Shown in pieces: positions 15,577 through 18,771 of a stretch of DNA of 18,771 bases. Made by a program: the position numbers and the translations under genes. Each line of letters starts with the position of its first letter. Within the stretch, counting starts at the first letter, position 1. This DNA is from CBDUQP01 sp965369385 (GTDB taxonomy: Bacteria; Planctomycetota; Phycisphaerae; SM23-33), in the NCBI GenBank assembly GCA_965369385.1, contig CBDUQP010000061.1, forward strand, positions 1 through 18,771. Reading direction: 5' to 3'. The notes under the pieces are model-generated. The model searched no databases and was not told the DNA's origin. It was given only the letters and a program-made list of their open reading frames with translations.

Positions 15577-17910
15577 ATGGACGGTAAGACACTCGTGCAA
15601 AGCGTAGCCGCCGAAGCCTACTACAAGGGACAGCTCGCTCACATTCAGGACCTGTCAGCCCAACCGGCCAGTTTCGCCAACCTGGATACTCCCCTGCCTG
15701 CGGAGATAACCAACGCCTTGTCGCAAATGGGCATCACCGACCTCTACAGCCACCAGGCATACGCCATAAACGCGATCCACGCAGGCAAGAGCGTGGTCAT
15801 CGTCACTGCCACCGCCAGCGGAAAGACGATGTGCTATAATATTCCCGTGGTGAAAACATTGCTCACAAATCCCCTGGCCACCGCACTGCAGTTGTTCCCT
15901 ACCAAGGCGCTAGCCCAGGACCAGCTCCGCTCGATAGGCCCGCTCCAGAAAGGATCGGGCGCGGACTTCCTGGCAGGCACCTACGATGGCGACACACCAC
16001 AAAGCCTCAGACGCAAGCTCCGCAACGGCGGAAACGTTATCCTGACCAACCCCGACATGCTCCATCAGGGAATACTGCCCCAGCACGCGCGGTGGGCCAA
16101 GTTCTTCACGCATCTGAAGTATGTGGTCATCGACGAACTCCATGCGTACCGAGGCATATTCGGCTCGCACCTGGCAAACGTCATTCGCCGACTCAGGCGT
16201 ATCTGCAATCACTATGGTTCCACGCCGCAATTCATCTGCTGCTCAGCCACCATCGACAACCCACGCGAGCACGCCCAGCGAATTTGCGGCTGCGATATCG
16301 AGCAGATAAACAATGACGGCGCTCCACGCGGGCCCAAGCGTTTTGTACTGTGGAACCCGCCACCCATCGACCAGGCCGCACGCGGCAAGGCAGACGACTG
16401 GCGAGCCGGCGGGGATCGCAAGAGCCCGATGTGGGAAGCGGTAAACCTGATGACATCACTGGTCAAAGAGGGCATCCAGACGATTGCCTTTACACGCACA
16501 AGGCTTTCGGCTGAGCTGATCTACAAGAACACTCGCGACATGCTGCGGGCGACGGCATCACGCAAGCTCGCCGAAAGCGTAGCTGCGTATCGTGGAGGAT
16601 ACCTGCCCGAAGAGCGGCGGGAGATAGAGCGGAAACTCGCCGCCAAGGAGATCATCGGCCTAGCCAGCACCAACGCCCTTGAACTCGGCATCGATATCGG
16701 ATCGCTGGATGCATGCATCATGGTGGGCTATCCGGGCACGATATCCAGCATGTGGCAACAGGCAGGCCGCGCTGGACGTGGGCTGGACGAAGCCGTCGTC
16801 TTCCTCATCGCACAGAACTCCCCTATCGATCAATACCTGATGGTGCACTCGCAATACCTGTTCTCGCAGAACCCAGAGCAGGCGATAGTCGACCCCGACA
16901 ACCCGCACATCGCCATCGGGCATCTTCGCTGCGCGGCCCACGAACTGCCGCTGTCAGCAGAGAGAATCGACGATTTCGGACAGTACGGCGAAGTGGTAAT
17001 GGAACTGCTGGAAGAGGATCACGCCGTCAAGCGGATCGATAATCACTGGTACTGGTCCAGCACCGAATACCCCGCGGCCGAGGTGAACCTTCGCAACATC
17101 GCAGGACCGGTCTACACCATTCAGGATACCACGGGCAAGGATCGCGTTATCGGCACGGTGGACGAGATCAGCGCACTTTCGCAACTGCACGATCACGCGG
17201 TCTACCTCCATCAGGCAGAGACATACTTCGTCACCCGGCTCGATCTGGAGCAAAAGATCGCATTCGTCGAGAAAACCGAGTTGGACTATTACACGCAATC
17301 GGTCCAGACGTCGCAGATCGCGATTGATGAGGAGCAACAGACCGATTCGCTGCATGAAGCAAAGCTCGGATTCGGCGATGTGACTGTGACTACGTCCATC
17401 CCGATGTTCAAGAAGATACGCTTCCACTCGCGGGAATCGCTGGGATTCGAACAGCTTGAACTGCCGCCTCAGACACTGGAGACTGTGGCAATGTGGTTCA
17501 TACCGCCGGCTGAGATTGTCAGTGAGATGCAGGAAAAGAAGATGCTCGCCAGCGAAGGGCTCATCGGTATCGCCAACGTGCTGGTGGAGGTGGCATCGCT
17601 ATTCACCATGTCCGACTCGCAGGATATCGGCGCGGTTGTAGACTCAAGTTGCCTGGGCGCCGATGCCTTGTTCCTGTACGACCGGTACCCCGGCGGAATG
17701 GGATACGCCAAGCGATGTCTCGACCGAATCGCCGACATACTAATGACGGTTCGCGACGTGATTAACGATTGCTCATGCCCCGATGGCTGTCCATCATGTG
17801 TGGGAGCGGCTGTGCCTGCCTTCGCCCTGAGCGACATAGACAGCGCCGTGCGAGGCCGAATCCCCGACAAGTCAGCCGCCATCTTCCTCCTGAACACACT
17901 GCTGGGCTAG
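15577..17910 (+). CDS. mrfA: MrfA-like DUF1998 helicase, copy 2
   Basis: This 777-residue protein is a second YprA/MrfA-type helicase, clearly paralogous to the preceding one. Walker A is ATASGKT with Lys83, the same residue number as in copy 1. The DELH box is at 186-189, followed by SATIDNP, YRGGYLPEERREIE, ALELGIDIG and QQAGRAGRG. The DUF1998 domain ends with DCSCPDGCPSCVG (Cys732, 734, 738 and 741) and the protein stops soon after, the normal family length. Its sequence looks closer to the Bacillus-type pattern than copy 1 does (HAYRGIFGSHLANVIRRLRRIC and DGAPRG segments). AGGA six bases before the ATG supports the start. Only 28 bases separate it from copy 1, so the two should be co-transcribed. 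Both copies keep all ATPase motifs, so neither is a dead paralogue. Confidence 0.9.
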   Translation: MDGKTLVQSVAAEAYYKGQLAHIQDLSAQPASFANLDTPLPAEITNALSQMGITDLYSHQAYAINAIHAGKSVVIVTATASGKTMCYNIPVVKTLLTNPLATALQLFPTKALAQDQLRSIGPLQKGSGADFLAGTYDGDTPQSLRRKLRNGGNVILTNPDMLHQGILPQHARWAKFFTHLKYVVIDELHAYRGIFGSHLANVIRRLRRICNHYGSTPQFICCSATIDNPREHAQRICGCDIEQINNDGAPRGPKRFVLWNPPPIDQAARGKADDWRAGGDRKSPMWEAVNLMTSLVKEGIQTIAFTRTRLSAELIYKNTRDMLRATASRKLAESVAAYRGGYLPEERREIERKLAAKEIIGLASTNALELGIDIGSLDACIMVGYPGTISSMWQQAGRAGRGLDEAVVFLIAQNSPIDQYLMVHSQYLFSQNPEQAIVDPDNPHIAIGHLRCAAHELPLSAERIDDFGQYGEVVMELLEEDHAVKRIDNHWYWSSTEYPAAEVNLRNIAGPVYTIQDTTGKDRVIGTVDEISALSQLHDHAVYLHQAETYFVTRLDLEQKIAFVEKTELDYYTQSVQTSQIAIDEEQQTDSLHEAKLGFGDVTVTTSIPMFKKIRFHSRESLGFEQLELPPQTLETVAMWFIPPAEIVSEMQEKKMLASEGLIGIANVLVEVASLFTMSDSQDIGAVVDSSCLGADALFLYDRYPGGMGYAKRCLDRIADILMTVRDVINDCSCPDGCPSCVGAAVPAFALSDIDSAVRGRIPDKSAAIFLLNTLLG

Positions 17911-18015
17911 AAGCGGAGATATGTCAGAGATCGAACGACCAATTCTCCAATAGTGACCTCAAACCATAACAGATGAGTGCGCATCCCCCAACTCGTTTTG
18001 AAGCGGACTTCGCTG

Positions 18016-18234
18016 TCAGGCGACGGATTCCACATAATCTGCCTGAGTGGTAGGTTCCGGGATGGGCAAACCATCTTCCTGCATCCCTTCGATATGCAAA
18101 GCAATCGCTTCGCCAATAGCCCGCTTGGCTTCGGCCGACGACGCCTGGCCAGCAGCTACGCACCCCGGCATATCGGGCACATAAGCCGCATACGTCCCAT
18201 CATCCGCTTGCTCAATCACTACCAGATATCTCAT
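18016..18234 (-). CDS. hicB: HicB-family antitoxin
   Basis: This 72-residue protein has the short HicB fold: MRYLVVIEQADDGTYAAYVPDMPGC is cut here as YLVVIEQ, then DGTYAAYVPDMPGCVAAG, followed by the helix AEAKRAIGEAIALHIEGM. HicB binds and neutralises the HicA mRNA interferase and usually represses the operon. A separate DNA-binding domain is not visible in this short form. A GAGGA sequence about nine bases before the ATG supports the start. The gene lies 34 bases after hicA, which comes first in the pair, the usual order. Confidence 0.92.
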   Translation of the reverse strand: MRYLVVIEQADDGTYAAYVPDMPGCVAAGQASSAEAKRAIGEAIALHIEGMQEDGLPIPEPTTQADYVESVA

Positions 18235-18268
18235 TTCGACACTTCCTCTTGCATAATAGATCAGTCAA

Positions 18269-18451
18269 CTACACGCCCGCCTGCCTCATTATACTTCTCA
18301 ATGTACCCGTGGGTATATCTGCATTGTCATTGCCCGATATCGTCACACGCCCGGACTTAATGGCATGCTTGTATTGCCGATGTCCACCCTTGGCCTTCAC
18401 TCGATACCACCCGTCTCGTTCGATTATCTTGATGATCTCTCGGACTTTCAT
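18269..18451 (-). CDS. hicA: HicA-family toxin (mRNA interferase)
   Basis: Counted from the ATG at 18451 the protein has 60 residues, the normal HicA size. It has a double-stranded-RNA-binding-like fold with the segment VKAKGGHRQYKH, whose first His is the expected catalytic residue, and ends IPTGTLRSIMRQAGV. HicA cleaves mRNA and inhibits translation unless HicB is bound. The frame is open to upstream ATGs at 18457 and 18478, but AGGGA six bases before 18451 and the family-like start MKVREIIKIIERDGW favour 18451. The 3' neighbour is hicB. The pair lies beside a tRNA gene, a common spot for acquired modules, although nothing here proves recent transfer. Confidence 0.92.
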   Translation of the reverse strand: MKVREIIKIIERDGWYRVKAKGGHRQYKHAIKSGRVTISGNDNADIPTGTLRSIMRQAGV

Positions 18452-18478
18452 GTTCATTCCCTGAACCGTAAGAACCAT

Positions 18479-18561
18479 TATGACATATCGTCAACACGAC
18501 ATAAACCTCAAACCTGCACTTCTCGACACTTGGGGGAGGCCAGTAAGTGATACTTGAGTTC
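18479..18561 (-). promoter_or_regulatory. Upstream region of hicAB, weak promoter and palindrome
   Basis: On the minus strand, CATAAT (five of six) lies about 30 bases before the hicA start, with a poor -35 box (TTTATG) 17 bases upstream. Between them is the short palindrome TCGTGTTGACGA, with 4-base arms, a possible site for HicB-mediated autorepression. The evidence is modest. Confidence 0.3.
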
Positions 18562-18604
18562 AAAAAAGAAGCTTTCCCCCGCAAAATGCTTGCCGGAGAA
18601 AGCT
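18562..18604 (-). terminator. Rho-independent terminator of the tRNA-Arg gene
   Basis: On the minus strand, AGCTTTCTCCGGC pairs with GCGGGGGAAAGCT (11 of 13 positions) around a 9-base loop, followed by TTCTTTTTT. It begins 41 bases after the end of the tRNA and isolates it from hicAB downstream. Confidence 0.85.
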
Positions 18605-18645
18605 ATCGGATACCTGTAACCAAGCATAATGCGGCCTGTTACAAA

Positions 18646-18719
<74 letters not shown>

Positions 18720-18771
18720 ATGAGCTATTCGCGGACCTGATAATACAGTTTCCCTACGTGTTTGCAAGCAC

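Noticed and set aside
11779..17910. DISARM-like or other anti-phage system based on DUF1998 helicases
   Set aside because: No methyltransferase, phospholipase-D-like or other defence gene is present. The nuclease is of the YprB type and the gene pair matches MrfAB repair.

Overview
The window looks like a chromosome segment of a Planctomycetota bacterium, probably Phycisphaerae-like. This is inferred from two PEP-CTERM sorting tails (VPEP, hydrophobic stretch, RRRR), moderately high GC, sugar-related genes flanked by PEP-CTERM debris, and a MoxR/DUF58/transglutaminase cluster. No ribosomal marker is present to settle the taxonomy.

Left third (1-6890), accessory carbohydrate region with much gene decay. 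On the minus strand lies the part of a sugar isomerase/epimerase (TIM barrel) that runs off the left edge and seems to have lost its N-terminal half. Next come a possible small minus-strand gene fragment and a plus-strand PEP-CTERM tail whose membrane segment is scrambled by two compensating frameshifts. A 161-bp MITE-like element with 16-bp inverted ends separates these from a complete LacI-family repressor (minus strand). The repressor has a strong palindromic operator over its own -10 box. Then come a cluster of three REP-like repeats (two direct, one inverted), an intact PEP-CTERM tail with no gene body, and a terminator. An SGNH/GDSL-type hydrolase (minus) and a large glycoside-hydrolase-like protein of unknown specificity (plus) diverge from a shared promoter region. 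The large gene ends in a textbook terminator.

Middle (6890-11670), a three-gene plus-strand operon: MoxR-type AAA+ ATPase, DUF58 membrane protein, and a membrane-anchored transglutaminase of the TgpA/DUF3488 type, with the last two genes overlapping. This is a widespread conserved module whose exact job is unsettled; it is probably linked to envelope or secreted-protein processing.

Right (11720-17910), a three-gene plus-strand operon that I consider the most interesting unit. A DEDDh-type exonuclease of the YprB/MrfB family overlaps by 4 bp a YprA/MrfA-type DUF1998 helicase, which is followed 28 bp later by a second, paralogous DUF1998 helicase. In Bacillus subtilis mrfA and mrfB (one helicase, one nuclease) form a mitomycin C repair pathway. 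Here the helicase is doubled, and the first copy carries a basic, low-complexity C-terminal tail of about 190 residues that the second lacks.

Right edge (17910-18771), a minus-strand hicA-hicB toxin-antitoxin pair and a tRNA-Arg(TCG) gene with its own terminator.
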